Both the position numbers and the translations under genes were made by a program. A DNA stretch of 52,883 nt from PCC-6802 sp031388585 (GTDB lineage Bacteria > Cyanobacteriota > Cyanobacteriia > Pseudanabaenales > Pseudanabaenaceae): contig JANMRU010000390.1 in assembly GCA_031388585.1 (NCBI GenBank), positions 1 to 52,883 of the forward strand. Direction: 5' to 3'. Below are positions 24,991-34,811 of this stretch, piece by piece. The number at the start of each line of letters is the position of its first letter. Position 1 is the first letter of the stretch. The notes beneath the pieces were generated by a model, which had not been told where the DNA came from, did not search any database, and was given only the letters and a program-made list of their open reading frames with translations.

Positions 24991-26850
24991 CTATTCCAAT
25001 CTATCGATGTCTTTGCCCTTAATTCGCTCCACCTGAGAATACTTCTCTACGGCTTGCGTAATCTGGACCAGGGCATCTTGCAAGGGTTTGACTTTTTCTT
25101 GCAGCTCTTCTGCCACAATTTCAGTCTTTTCAACCACTACGCGCAGTTTCTCGATCGCTCGCTGCGAAGGCTCGCGCAAGCTCTGCGAAATCACGGTCGG
25201 GCCGTGTTCGCGTAGCAGTTCCTCTACGGTGCGGATCAGGTTGGATGCCTGGTTACGCATATCTGCCATGGAGCGCCGAGCCGTATCTTCTTCAGAATAG
25301 ACTTCAGCTTCTATCCGCATCCGCTCAATTTCACTGGCACTCAAGCCGCCACTGTTAGAAATACTAATACTTTGCTCCACACCTGTATCGGCATCGCGAG
25401 CAGAAACCTTGAGAATGCCATTAGCATCGATATCAAAAGAAACCTCGATTTGCGGTACGCCGCGTGGGGCAGGGCGAATACCTTCGAGCTCAAACTTACC
25501 AAGGCTTTTATTATCAGTAGCCATGGCGCGTTCGCCCTGAAGGACGTGAATCTCGACAGTCGATTGGTTATCAACAGCGGTGGAAAATATTTGTCCCTTG
25601 CTAGTTGGGATTGTCGTGTTGCGATCGAGAATCTTAGTGAAAACCCCGCCCTGGGTTTCCAAGCCAATTGACAGAGGAATGACATCTAGAAGTAGCAGAT
25701 CTTTGACTTCGCCACCCAAAATACCTGCTTGAACGGCGGCACCAATTGCCACTGCCTCATCGGGATTGACTGACTGCTCTGGTTTTTTGCCATCAAAAAA
25801 TCTACTAAGAGCGTCCTGAACTGCAGGTATGCGGGTAGAGCCGCCCACCAAGATAATTCTGTTTATTTCCTTTGGCACCATGCCTGCATCTTTGAGAGCC
25901 TGCGCAGTTGGCTCTAAAGTACTTTTTACAAGCTGCGCCGTAACTTCGTCAAACTTGGCCCTAGTCAATTCCACATCAATGTTTTTGGGGCCAGATTCGT
26001 CATTAGCAATAAATGGTAAGTTAATCTGGCTAACTGGTGAACTAGAAAGTTCTATTTTGGATTTTTCGGCAGCTTCGCGCAAACGCTGCAAAGCCGAACG
26101 ATCTTGACTCAAGTCAATGTCGTTTTCTGCTTTAAACTCAGCAAGCAACCAATTGACAACGCAAGCATCAAAGTCATCTCCCCCCAGGTGATTATTCCCA
26201 GAGGTAGCTTTTACTTCAAAAATGCCATCACCTAGTTGCAAGATCGAAACATCAAAAGTACCGCCGCCCAGGTCAAATACAAGCACGATTTGATCTTCGT
26301 ACTGTTTATCTAAACCGTAGGCTAGAGAAGCGGCAGTTGGTTCGTTGACAATCCTTAGTACTTCAAGCCCGGCGATCATACCGGCATCTTTGGTAGCCTG
26401 ACGCTGAGAGTCAGTGAAGTAGGCGGGTACTGTGATCACAGCTTTAGTAATTGGTTCGCCCAGATAGTTTTCAGCGTCCTGCTTGAGTTTTTGCAGAATC
26501 ATTGCCGAGATTTCTTGAGCCGTATACTGTCTATTACCAATAGCAACATCAACCGTCTCGTCTCTGCCCTTCATGGTGGAATAGGATACGCGTAGGCGTT
26601 CATCTTCCGTTTCATCCCAACGCCTACCGATAAAGCGCTTGATACTAAAAACCGTATTAGCAGGATTGGTAACCGCTTGGCGCTTGGCTACTTGCCCAAC
26701 TATCCGCTCAGCACCATCTTTAATGAAACCAACAATACTTGGCGTGGTTCTGCCACCCTCGGAGCTAGAGATTACTACGGGTTTGCCGCCTTCTAATACG
26801 GCAACGCAACTGTTTGTAGTTCCAAGGTCAATTCCAATTACTTTTGACAT
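24991..26850 (-). CDS. dnaK: Chaperone DnaK (Hsp70)
   Basis: 619 aa. Nucleotide-binding domain: GIDLGTTNSCVAVLEGGKP, VPAYFTDSQRQATKDAG, VFDLGGGTFDVSIL, and ILVGGSTRIPAVQ; linker DLLLLDVIPLSIGLETQGG; substrate-binding domain with beta blocks and a helical lid ending at KGKDIDRLE. It lacks the usual Gly/Ala-rich, EEVD-like disordered tail and is some 15-20 residues shorter than standard DnaK. ATP-driven folding chaperone working with GrpE (gene just upstream) and DnaJ (not in window). Several DnaK paralogues are usual in cyanobacteria. Confidence 0.97.
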   Translation of the reverse strand: MSKVIGIDLGTTNSCVAVLEGGKPVVISSSEGGRTTPSIVGFIKDGAERIVGQVAKRQAVTNPANTVFSIKRFIGRRWDETEDERLRVSYSTMKGRDETVDVAIGNRQYTAQEISAMILQKLKQDAENYLGEPITKAVITVPAYFTDSQRQATKDAGMIAGLEVLRIVNEPTAASLAYGLDKQYEDQIVLVFDLGGGTFDVSILQLGDGIFEVKATSGNNHLGGDDFDACVVNWLLAEFKAENDIDLSQDRSALQRLREAAEKSKIELSSSPVSQINLPFIANDESGPKNIDVELTRAKFDEVTAQLVKSTLEPTAQALKDAGMVPKEINRIILVGGSTRIPAVQDALSRFFDGKKPEQSVNPDEAVAIGAAVQAGILGGEVKDLLLLDVIPLSIGLETQGGVFTKILDRNTTIPTSKGQIFSTAVDNQSTVEIHVLQGERAMATDNKSLGKFELEGIRPAPRGVPQIEVSFDIDANGILKVSARDADTGVEQSISISNSGGLSASEIERMRIEAEVYSEEDTARRSMADMRNQASNLIRTVEELLREHGPTVISQSLREPSQRAIEKLRVVVEKTEIVAEELQEKVKPLQDALVQITQAVEKYSQVERIKGKDIDRLE

Positions 26851-26940
26851 AACCGACAGTCCTGTTAAAGCCTAATACATGAACATAAGCCACCCATTTT
26901 TGCTCTTAGTAATAAGCCATATATGAGCTATATTTAAGAG

Positions 26941-27672
26941 CTAACTTGCGACTTCAGCATTTGCGCTGTTGCCTTGTTCGTCTGATTCACTGTTTTTTGG
27001 AGCATCTGAGTCATCAGCGGCTGCCGCTACACGCACCATAGCATGACGGAGAACTCGTTCTCCCAAAAGATAGCCTGGACGGACTTCATCCATGACAGCA
27101 CCTTCCTCGTATTCACTGGTTGGCTCTTGGGCGATCGCCTCATGATAATTGGGATCGAACTCTTGGCCTAAAGGTGTCATACGCACAACACCTGCTTCTT
27201 TGAGACACTTGACAAGCTGTTTGTAGATCGACTGATAGCTGTTGTGAATTACAGACTCACTATCGGTTTTGGGTTTGATCTGTGATTGAGCTCGGTCAAA
27301 GTCATCGATTACAGGTAAAAACTTTTTCAGAATTTTAACACTAGCCATTTCTTCCTGTTCTTGTTTATCGCGTTCGGTACGCTTACGGAAGTTATCAAAG
27401 TCAGCATATAGTCTGGTGTATTGACTGTTACGCTCTTCAATTTGCTGCTTAAGCGCTGCGATCTCTGATATCAGCCCTAATATCCTTAAAGATTCTTCAG
27501 TAACTACGCTTGGCTCCTGAGTCACCGCATTCGAGACTGTTTCCGCACTCTTTAAGTCTGAGACTGCTTCAGCAATCCCTCGATCTGCTAATTCATTTAG
27601 AGATTCTTCGAGATCGAGATCTTCATCTACAAGTTCCTCAATTTCGGGGTTTTGCTTATCTTCTTCAATCAT
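26941..27672 (-). CDS. grpE: Nucleotide exchange factor GrpE
   Basis: 243 aa. Acidic N-terminal region, then the long dimerisation helix (ISEIAALKQQIEERNSQY...LYADFDNFRKRTERDK), and the C-terminal beta domain with GMTPLGQEFDPNYHEAI-type sequence (VVRMTPLGQEFDPNYHEA) and PGYLLGERVLRHAMVRVA. It releases ADP from DnaK. Start ATG at 27672. The dnaK gene follows after 90 bp on the same strand. I found no CIRCE element upstream of either gene. Length includes longer than usual acidic and Ser/Asp-rich ends, normal for cyanobacteria. Confidence 0.96.
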   Translation of the reverse strand: MIEEDKQNPEIEELVDEDLDLEESLNELADRGIAEAVSDLKSAETVSNAVTQEPSVVTEESLRILGLISEIAALKQQIEERNSQYTRLYADFDNFRKRTERDKQEQEEMASVKILKKFLPVIDDFDRAQSQIKPKTDSESVIHNSYQSIYKQLVKCLKEAGVVRMTPLGQEFDPNYHEAIAQEPTSEYEEGAVMDEVRPGYLLGERVLRHAMVRVAAAADDSDAPKNSESDEQGNSANAEVAS

Positions 27673-27804
27673 GTTTACCTATAGTCTTGCTCACAAACTT
27701 TTTTAGTGTCCCAGCATAGCAATTATTATAGAAACTGCGTGCAAAAACTAACTAATCTATGCCAACCTCTTATGAATAGACTTCATAAAATGCAATAACT
27801 AAGT

Positions 27805-28644
27805 ATGTCACAGGACAGTATATCGATTCTGTGTTTGCATGGACATCCTGGTTCGGGAAATTCCATGTCCATATTTACTCAGCACCTTAGTGGCAAAGGA
27901 TTTAGAACTATTGCACCAGATTTACGTGGTTATGGACGATTAGCTGAGCTATGCGTACCGCCGCATGGCGAGCATCCTGTTAAGCAACCCTTCCAGATGT
28001 CAGATCATATAAACGATCTCGTTAAGCTATTAAATAGCCAAAATATTGGTAAATGTATTGTTTTGGGTTGGTCTTTGGGCGGTATTTTAGCGATCGAACT
28101 AGCTTTAAAGTTTAACGAACTAGATCCAGACAAAATTATTGGACTGATCCTAATCTCAGGCGCTGCTAATCCCCAAAGCAGTCATCCCACTGTTCCTTGG
28201 TGGCAGGTGGTTAATACTGGTCTGGCCGTCTTGATGCATCGCCTATTACCAAGTACAAATTTTGCGAAAGCACTTGGGAAGCGATCGCTGTTGAAATACT
28301 TAATTCAGCAGCACACCACCTTTGCCTACGATCGCATTTCTCGTGAGGGCGCAAGTGCTTATCTCCAAACCTCTAAGTATGCAACCAGGGCATTGTTTGA
28401 GGCTCTGCGACAAGGTTACGATCGCCGCAGTGACCTAGATAAAATTCGGATGCCTTGTTTAGCGATCGCGGGGGATTGCGATCAGCACATCACCGCAGCA
28501 TCGAGCCACGAGACGGCGATGTTATTGCCAAACTCAACCTGGATTTGTTACCCACAGGTGGCGCACTTGTTACCCTGGGAAATTCCCACCCAGTTACTAG
28601 CAGATATTGATATATGGCTAGAGAGAAATCACTTTAACTCATGA
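27805..28644 (+). CDS. Alpha/beta-hydrolase
   Basis: 279 aa. Opening ILCLHGHPGSGNSM (oxyanion HG motif), RTIAPDLRGYG, nucleophile elbow VLGWSLGGILA (G-W-S-L-G), acid in AIAGDCDQHI and catalytic His in VAHLLPWE. Such proteins hydrolyse esters, amides or similar bonds; the substrate cannot be deduced. Start ATG at 27805. It diverges from grpE and is followed by a long gap before uvrB. Confidence 0.9.
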   Translation: MSQDSISILCLHGHPGSGNSMSIFTQHLSGKGFRTIAPDLRGYGRLAELCVPPHGEHPVKQPFQMSDHINDLVKLLNSQNIGKCIVLGWSLGGILAIELALKFNELDPDKIIGLILISGAANPQSSHPTVPWWQVVNTGLAVLMHRLLPSTNFAKALGKRSLLKYLIQQHTTFAYDRISREGASAYLQTSKYATRALFEALRQGYDRRSDLDKIRMPCLAIAGDCDQHITAASSHETAMLLPNSTWICYPQVAHLLPWEIPTQLLADIDIWLERNHFNS

Positions 28645-28969
28645 TTGATTTTGGTACTCTGCATTTAGTCCGTCTTCAGGAGTTGTAACTTGCCAACGCC
28701 TAGTTTTGTTCTAATCAATTGAGTGAAATAGCCGTTAGACAAGATTTTTGTAACTGCATTTAGACCCCAAAAAGCAGTAGACTAGATAACTTCACTCGGC
28801 TCGGATGATCTGCATCATAATCGCAAAGTCATCAAAATAATCCAATCAGTTGATGAACTTTTGTGACATTAGATTTTAAGACAGTGTTAACCGAGGCGAA
28901 AAGGTACTTTCGCTCATGGCTTAAAATTGAGGCAGTACCGTAATCGCTTGATAAATCCCCCTTAAATTT
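28645..28969. other. 325-bp gap before uvrB
   Basis: No open frame, hairpin or RNA gene I can support. The promoter of uvrB should be in its right half. I looked for a LexA-type SOS box and did not see a convincing one. Confidence 0.5.
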
Positions 28970-30970
28970 ATGGCAGAGTTTCAACTTCAGGCACCTTGGC
29001 TACCCACTGCCGATCAGCCCAAGGCGATCGCCCAGCTACTCCAAGGTCTAAGAGACGGTAAGCACTACCAAACTCTCTTGGGTGCGACTGGTACAGGTAA
29101 AACCATGACGATCGCCAGCGCGATCGCGCAGTACCACAAACCCACATTAGTACTCGCCCATAACAAAACCTTGGCCGCACAGCTATGTAATGAGTTGCGG
29201 GAATTCTTTCCCGATAATGCCGTTGAGTACTTTATCAGCTATTACGACTACTACCAGCCAGAAGCCTATATCCCCGTTACGGATACCTACATCGAAAAGA
29301 CAGCGTCGATCAACAATGAAATCGATATGCTGCGCCACTCTGCGACGCGATCGCTGTTTGAGCGCAAAGATGTAATCGTGGTGGCATCCATTAGCTGCAT
29401 TTACGGTCTGGGGATTCCAGAGGAATATCTCAAAGCTTCGATTCCATTGCGCGTTGGTGATGCGATCGATCAGCGACAAGTACTGAGAGATCTCACCAAT
29501 ATCCAATACGAGCGCAATGATATTGAGATGTCGCGCGGTCGATTTCGCGTGAAGGGCGATATTCTGGAAATCGTTCCTGCCTATGAAGATCGCATCATCC
29601 GCGTTGAGTTTTTTGGTGATGAAATTGAGGCGATTCGCTTTGTCGATCCGGTCACGGGTGAGATTTTGCAAAGTTTGGAGGGGCTGAGCATCTATCCTGC
29701 CCGCCACTTTGTCACGCCCAAAGATCGTCTAGAGATTGCCTGCGCGCAAATCAAACAGGAACTAGACGATCGCCTGGATGAATTAATGAAAGCTAATAAG
29801 TTGCTCGAAGCGCAGCGTCTGGAGTCTCGCACTCGCTACGATTTAGAACTGTTGCAAGAGGTAGGCTTTTGCAATGGCGTGGAAAACTATTCGCGACATC
29901 TATCTGGTCGCAATGCTGGCGATCCGCCCGCTTGTTTGGTTGACTACTTTCCACCCGAAGACTGGTTGCTGATTGTGGATGAGTCGCACGTCTCTGTGCC
30001 ACAAATGCGCGGTATGTATAACGGCGATCGCGCTCGCAAAATGGTATTAATCGATCACGGCTTCCGTTTGCCCAGTGCCTCGGATAATCGTCCGCTGAAA
30101 TCTGAAGAATTTTGGGGTATGGTGAAGCAGTGCATCTTCGTATCTGCAACTCCAGGTGATTGGGAGATGGAGATTTCTGAGCAAATCGTCGAGCAGATTA
30201 TTCGGCCTACGGGTGTACTCGATCCAGAAATTTTTGTGCGCCCCACCGAAGGACAGGTGGATGACCTGTTAGGTGAAATTAAAATTCGCGTCGATCGCCA
30301 TGAGCGCGTACTGATCACCACGCTTACAAAGCGGATGGCTGAGGATCTAACCAATTATTTCCTGGATAGACATGTCAGCGTGCGCTATCTGCACTCTGAT
30401 ATCAAATCAATTGAGCGCATTGAAATTTTGCAAGCCCTGCGCGATGGCGAATTTGATGTTTTGATCGGCGTGAACTTGCTTAGAGAAGGGTTAGATCTGC
30501 CGGAAGTGTCGCTGGTAGCAATTCTTGATGCGGATAAGGAAGGATTTTTAAGATCGGAGCGATCGCTGATTCAAACGATTGGCCGTGCTGCCCGCAATAT
30601 CAATGGCCAGGTAATTATGTATGCAGATCGGCTGACTGATAGCATGGATAAAGCAATTAGCGAAACAGCGCGCCGTCGCCAGATCCAAATCGCGCACAAC
30701 GAGAAACATGGCATTGTGCCCACGTCGATTATCAAAAAATCTGGTAACGCAATTCTGGACTTTCTCTCGATTTCGCGTCGCCTTAATGAGCAACCAACCG
30801 ACTATGCTGCTGTCAACATACCGTTTGACTTATCGCTTGATGATATTCCAGACTTAATTCAGCAGCTTGAGACTCAGATGCAAGCTGCGGCTAAAAAACA
30901 AGAGTTTGAGCAGGCGGCTCAATATCGTGATCGCATAAAAAAACTGCGTCACAAACTCCTAGGAAAATAA
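28970..30970 (+). CDS. uvrB: Excinuclease ABC subunit B
   Basis: 666 aa, full length. Walker A LLGATGTGKTMTIA, the beta-hairpin YYDYYQPEAYIP used to probe strand damage, helicase motif II IVDESHVSVPQM, motif V/VI ILDADKEGFLRSERSLIQTIGRAARN, and the C-terminal UVR motif (QQLETQMQAAAKKQEFEQAA) that binds UvrC. It verifies lesions handed over by UvrA and positions UvrC for incision. Start ATG at 28970. Stands alone; convergent with the protease gene at 31020. Confidence 0.97.
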   Translation: MAEFQLQAPWLPTADQPKAIAQLLQGLRDGKHYQTLLGATGTGKTMTIASAIAQYHKPTLVLAHNKTLAAQLCNELREFFPDNAVEYFISYYDYYQPEAYIPVTDTYIEKTASINNEIDMLRHSATRSLFERKDVIVVASISCIYGLGIPEEYLKASIPLRVGDAIDQRQVLRDLTNIQYERNDIEMSRGRFRVKGDILEIVPAYEDRIIRVEFFGDEIEAIRFVDPVTGEILQSLEGLSIYPARHFVTPKDRLEIACAQIKQELDDRLDELMKANKLLEAQRLESRTRYDLELLQEVGFCNGVENYSRHLSGRNAGDPPACLVDYFPPEDWLLIVDESHVSVPQMRGMYNGDRARKMVLIDHGFRLPSASDNRPLKSEEFWGMVKQCIFVSATPGDWEMEISEQIVEQIIRPTGVLDPEIFVRPTEGQVDDLLGEIKIRVDRHERVLITTLTKRMAEDLTNYFLDRHVSVRYLHSDIKSIERIEILQALRDGEFDVLIGVNLLREGLDLPEVSLVAILDADKEGFLRSERSLIQTIGRAARNINGQVIMYADRLTDSMDKAISETARRRQIQIAHNEKHGIVPTSIIKKSGNAILDFLSISRRLNEQPTDYAAVNIPFDLSLDDIPDLIQQLETQMQAAAKKQEFEQAAQYRDRIKKLRHKLLGK

Positions 30971-31019
30971 TTGGAAAAGATGGTTGACCTATGCCTCAGC
31001 CCCTACGCGAGCTTTGCAT

Positions 31020-31613
31020 CTACGATGATGGCGTGCGGAACTCAACGATGTCGCGTTTGACGGTTACTTCGTAGTTACCAAAAAAATCATGCCCCAATAG
31101 GCCAATATCTAAAACTGGTTGAATGCCAACTAAAACATTCTGGGCAATAGCGCCATTTACCTCAATCTGTTTAACGTAGCCCAAGGGGACTTTGACACCT
31201 CGTTGGCTGGCCGTATCAACGCTCGCTACCCCAACAGGTATGATACCTAAAGCTTGAGCCATGGGTAAAGTAATCGCCGTACCGCTGGCACCTGTATCGA
31301 CAATCATCTCGTAGACCTGCTGCGTGCCATTACTGCCATTAAAAACGACATCAATTACTGGAATTCCGCGAAAGCGACGTTTAATTCTGGTTTGAAATAC
31401 ACCAGAGGAATTATTGCGCGATTGAGTTGGAGCAATCGTCGTTGGTTGCCTGCCACCACCACAAATGCCTGAAAGGTCAACTACTTTACCCCTTGCATTA
31501 ACCATATAACAGCTTTCTTCCTGTGCTAGTGCTTCAGGCAATAAGCTTGGGTGCAATAGTGGTTGAAGTAGAGAAATACCAACAAGAGCAAAGGCTACCT
31601 GAAACTTCGGCAT
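31020..31613 (-). CDS. Retropepsin-like aspartic protease (clan AA), exported
   Basis: 197 aa from ATG 31613, chosen because AGGGAA lies before it and a signal peptide (VAFALVGISLLQPLL..., cleavage near ALAQ) begins there; an upstream open frame to 31721 lacks support. The catalytic motif MIVDTGASGTAITLP is clear, followed by VDTASQRGVKVPLGYVKQIEVN and a C-terminal IGLLGHDFFGNYEVTV flap-hinge pattern, typical of cyanobacterial single-domain retropepsin-like proteases that act as dimers. A Cys-containing block ESCYMVNARGKVVDLSGICGG precedes the domain. Target proteins are unknown. Confidence 0.87.
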   Translation of the reverse strand: MPKFQVAFALVGISLLQPLLHPSLLPEALAQEESCYMVNARGKVVDLSGICGGGRQPTTIAPTQSRNNSSGVFQTRIKRRFRGIPVIDVVFNGSNGTQQVYEMIVDTGASGTAITLPMAQALGIIPVGVASVDTASQRGVKVPLGYVKQIEVNGAIAQNVLVGIQPVLDIGLLGHDFFGNYEVTVKRDIVEFRTPSS

Positions 31614-31845
31614 AAAATTTCCCTGAAAATTAGGATACCCCACAACAAACGCAAGCTGCTCCAAAAGTTGGTAGCCCAACGTTTTAACGGCTAAAACCAT
31701 TATATGCTTAGCTCCTAGCATTCAAGAGATTTCAGCAGTATTAGAGCTAAGGGGAAAGTTGGTAGGTGCGATCGCGCCCCAAAACTTGTCACTTTTTTTA
31801 CGCTTGTGTTAGGGTGAGGAGTGAAGACGCGTTGAGAGGTAATCA

Positions 31846-32010
31846 ATGCCAAGAAAAGAACAGGGCTGGATTACATTTCAGGCTTCTGATGAGGAAAAAC
31901 AACTTCTGGAACTTTACTGTCAGCAAACTCAGCGGACAAAAACTGAGGTTCTGAGAGAGTTACTGAGAAGTCTCAAACGAAGATTGCGCAGCTCTCCTGA
32001 AGCTTCGTAA
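31846..32010 (+). CDS. Small ribbon-helix-helix (CopG-like) protein, 54 aa
   Basis: Too short for usual gene callers. ATG at 31846 follows GAGAGGT by 6 nt. The product starts MPRKEQGWITFQASDEEKQL, a beta strand (WITFQA), then helix EEKQLLELYCQQ and helix TKTEVLRELLRSLKRRL: the ribbon-helix-helix layout of CopG/MetJ DNA-binding proteins, with a basic end. It may be an autoregulated repressor or an antitoxin without an adjacent toxin. I recall similar orphan proteins across cyanobacteria. It diverges from the protease gene. Confidence 0.72.
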   Translation: MPRKEQGWITFQASDEEKQLLELYCQQTQRTKTEVLRELLRSLKRRLRSSPEAS

Positions 32011-32167
32011 TCTCTCTTGAAGCCCCTCTGTTGAAGTTATGGGAGGAGGGTCTTGCGGACTATTTTAGCGCTATCAAATTGTCTTCCAAGGCTCTTTCCC
32101 GTATCTTTTAAGGTTTGTAAAATCCTCACAAGATCCCATGCTGATTTAAAGTTTGTAGCGAGTGATA

Positions 32168-32247
32168 TAGCAATCCTATATGAATTGTAAGTTGGGTGTG
32201 TGGGGGCGCAGCCCCTTCACACCTAAACAAATAAAAACTGATTGCTA
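32168..32247. repeat. 80-bp MITE-like palindromic element
   Basis: Ends in TAGCAATC and GATTGCTA, an 8-bp terminal inverted repeat, and holds a central hairpin GTGTG-GGGGC-GCA-GCCCC-CACAC-like. The distal part (ACAAATAAAAACTGATTGCT) reappears inverted at 50489. Non-coding. Confidence 0.7.
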
Positions 32248-32266
32248 CAGGATTTAGAGCTGCCAA

Positions 32267-33316
32267 CTAGTTAGGCCAGTCAGGCCAGTTAGTAATTGGA
32301 TCTGTGGACTTAACCAAATGCATGCCAGCATTAGCAAAGCGTTGAAAGGCGGCATCAGCTTGGGGCGTATAATCAACCACTCCAGGCACCACTACAGGCG
32401 AAGTGCAATCTTCTAACAGATATACTTTCTTCGCGAGTTTGGGATCTTGATCCACGATCTCAGTCAGCAGATCGTCAATTGTCCAGGCAACACAGTGGCT
32501 TTTGGCCTGTCCCGCAATTATTACCGCATCAAATTCCAGTAGCTTTTGCAAGAATTGCGTATTCTTCTGGGCGATCGCTCTTCCATCAGCATCTTCTAAA
32601 ACTTCAGGCCGCAAAACGGAGTAGTTTTCTGTTAAGGGATTATCGCCTTTGATCTCAAAATTGGTTTGACTATGCCGCGCGATATTGTGGAAGAATAGTG
32701 CCTCCTCAACCGCAGAAACAAGGGCGTGACCGATACCACCAAGCATGGAGTGATACGGCCAGATTGTGAGTGGATATTTGCCTGCATCGCTCAATTTTTT
32801 GGCATAGTGGAGGGCGTGATTCTGTAATGCGATGTAGTCATCCTCAGCGATGCTGTGAGCAACGGCAGGATTAACTTTCCATTTACCCTGTTTGATATCT
32901 TCATAGGCGATCTTTGTGGCGACTGGAATTGGATGATTGCCATTGTCATCAATCCAGAAAATGGGATGAAAAATCTGCATGGCCGTATGCGTATCCATTG
33001 TCGGTACGATCGCGGTAATCGCTCCTAAATTGCGATAGATAAACTCACAGAGACGAATATTATCCTCAACTGCGCCCATGCCAGACTTTCCACCCACATA
33101 AAGCTCAAAATCTGGGATACAAAAGGTGTTTTGCACGTCGATCGCGACTAAACAAACGCGAGTTTTATCCTGCGCCGCAGGCTGGATGTCATGTTGTTTT
33201 GCCCAGGTTCTCGCTTCTACAGCACGATTTTGATAGGGTACGCGCCAGACTTGGCTAACAAGCGTGCGATCGAAGTGATCTGGAATCGGAAATTGAATAT
33301 TGGCTTGTGTTGTCAT
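32267..33316 (-). CDS. Cysteine hydrolase (isochorismatase/nicotinamidase superfamily), long form
   Basis: 349 aa. Catalytic Asp in CLVAIDVQNTFCIP near residue 60, and the nucleophile Cys in IIAGQAKSHCVAWTIDDLL near residue 275 (the C-V after cis-peptide turn), so unlike the protein at 2152 this one keeps its Cys. The chain is about 130 residues longer than nicotinamidase, with an N-terminal about 50-residue extension and an inserted block GKYPLTIWPYHSMLGGIGHALV that contains the usual nicotinamidase-like W-P-x-H metal motif region. Amide hydrolysis is likely; substrate unknown. Start ATG at 33316. Confidence 0.87.
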   Translation of the reverse strand: MTTQANIQFPIPDHFDRTLVSQVWRVPYQNRAVEARTWAKQHDIQPAAQDKTRVCLVAIDVQNTFCIPDFELYVGGKSGMGAVEDNIRLCEFIYRNLGAITAIVPTMDTHTAMQIFHPIFWIDDNGNHPIPVATKIAYEDIKQGKWKVNPAVAHSIAEDDYIALQNHALHYAKKLSDAGKYPLTIWPYHSMLGGIGHALVSAVEEALFFHNIARHSQTNFEIKGDNPLTENYSVLRPEVLEDADGRAIAQKNTQFLQKLLEFDAVIIAGQAKSHCVAWTIDDLLTEIVDQDPKLAKKVYLLEDCTSPVVVPGVVDYTPQADAAFQRFANAGMHLVKSTDPITNWPDWPN

Positions 33317-33464
33317 CGTTACACCTGTGATGATAATTTCAATGCCATTTTTAACCAGTTTTTCATAACCTTAACTCTATGCTGCCTCGCTTAGTAAGAC
33401 GCTCTTAATATATTGAGCGTAATGTTAACCTGGTAAAGGTCAGTATCACTTAAAGTTAATTACA

Positions 33465-34811
33465 ATGCTCAAAACGGTCAAGCCCACGATCGCAATTTCT
33501 CATCTGGGTTGTGAAAAAAATCGAGTCGATTCTGAACACATGCTCGGCTTGCTGGTGCAGGCAGGTTATGGGGTCGATAATAACGAAGATTTGGCTGACT
33601 ATGTAATCGTCAATACCTGTAGTTTTATTGAAGCTGCTCGCGAAGAATCAGTCAGAACCTTAGTAGAACTGGCCGAAGCAGGCAAGCGTGTCGTGATTGC
33701 TGGCTGTATGGCGCAACATTTCCAACAGACCTTATTAGATGAAATTCCCGAAGCGGTGGCGATCGTTGGTACGGGCGACTATCACAAAATTGTTGACGTG
33801 ATCGAGCGGGCTGAAGCTGGCGAACGGGTGCATGAGGTATCGGCGGAGCCAACCTACATTGCCGATGACACGGTGCCGCGCTACCGCACCACAAATCAGT
33901 CGGTTGCCTATTTAAGGGTGGCGGAAGGCTGCGACTACCGCTGTGCGTTCTGCATTATTCCCCTTCTGCGCGGTAATCAGCGATCGCGCTCCATAGAATC
34001 AATCGTGACTGAAGCCCATCGCCTTGCCAGTGAGGGCGTTAAGGAAATTATCCTGATCTCGCAAATCACGACAAACTACGGCATGGACATATACGGCCAA
34101 CCCCGTTTGGCAGAATTGCTCCAAGCCCTAGGCGAAGTTGATGTGCCCTGGATTCGGATGCACTATGCCTATCCAACTGGCTTAACTCCCAAAGTAATGA
34201 AGGCAATGCAGTCTACACCTAACGTGTTGCCATATCTAGATTTGCCATTGCAACACGCGCACCCAGATGTATTGCGCGCCATGAATCGCCCCTGGCAGGG
34301 TCGTGTCAACGACAAAATTATCGAGCAAATCAAACTGGCGATGCCCGATGCTGTGATGCGCACCACATTGATTGTGGGCTTCCCAGGCGAAACAGAGGAA
34401 CAGTTCCAGCACTTGTTAGAGTTCGTGCAGCGCCATGAATTCGATCACGTTGGTGTATTTACTTTCTCCGCAGAGGAAGGTACTCCCGCTTTCGATTTGG
34501 GTGATCGCATACCAGAAGAGGTTATGCAGTCGAGACGCGATGCGATCATGGCGGCGCAGCAGGAAATTTCGCTTAAAAAGAACCAGATGGAAGTGGGTAA
34601 GGTGGTTAATGTCCTGATCGAACAGGAAAACCCCGAGACAGGTGAATTAGTGGGGCGATCTCCACGTTTTGCCCCCGATGTTGATGGATTGGTTTATATC
34701 AGCGATCCTGCTGGGATCGCGTCGCTAGGGGATCTGCTCCCTGTCAAAATCACCAGCGCTGATTGCTACGATCTTTTCGGTGAAATTCAGTCAGTGGCGA
34801 TCGCTTATTAA
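33465..34811 (+). CDS. rimO: Ribosomal protein S12 methylthiotransferase RimO
   Basis: 448 aa. N-terminal UPF0004 domain with ISHLGCEKNRVDSEHMLGLL and further Cys in VNTCSF and IAGCMAQ (second cluster ligands); radical-SAM cluster CDYRCAFC; C-terminal TRAM domain. RimO rather than MiaB is indicated by GCEKNRVDSE. It adds a methylthio group to Asp of ribosomal protein S12. Start ATG at 33465. It ends over the last 4 bases of the convergent DUF29 gene. Confidence 0.95.
   Translation: MLKTVKPTIAISHLGCEKNRVDSEHMLGLLVQAGYGVDNNEDLADYVIVNTCSFIEAAREESVRTLVELAEAGKRVVIAGCMAQHFQQTLLDEIPEAVAIVGTGDYHKIVDVIERAEAGERVHEVSAEPTYIADDTVPRYRTTNQSVAYLRVAEGCDYRCAFCIIPLLRGNQRSRSIESIVTEAHRLASEGVKEIILISQITTNYGMDIYGQPRLAELLQALGEVDVPWIRMHYAYPTGLTPKVMKAMQSTPNVLPYLDLPLQHAHPDVLRAMNRPWQGRVNDKIIEQIKLAMPDAVMRTTLIVGFPGETEEQFQHLLEFVQRHEFDHVGVFTFSAEEGTPAFDLGDRIPEEVMQSRRDAIMAAQQEISLKKNQMEVGKVVNVLIEQENPETGELVGRSPRFAPDVDGLVYISDPAGIASLGDLLPVKITSADCYDLFGEIQSVAIAY

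Noticed and set aside
24991..27760. CIRCE element (TTAGCACTC-N9-GAGTGCTAA) before grpE or dnaK
   Set aside because: Looked for on both sides and not found; regulation is therefore left open.
32011..32160. Terminator or gene between the small RHH protein and the repeat
   Set aside because: Only weak stems and no open frame; nothing to report.
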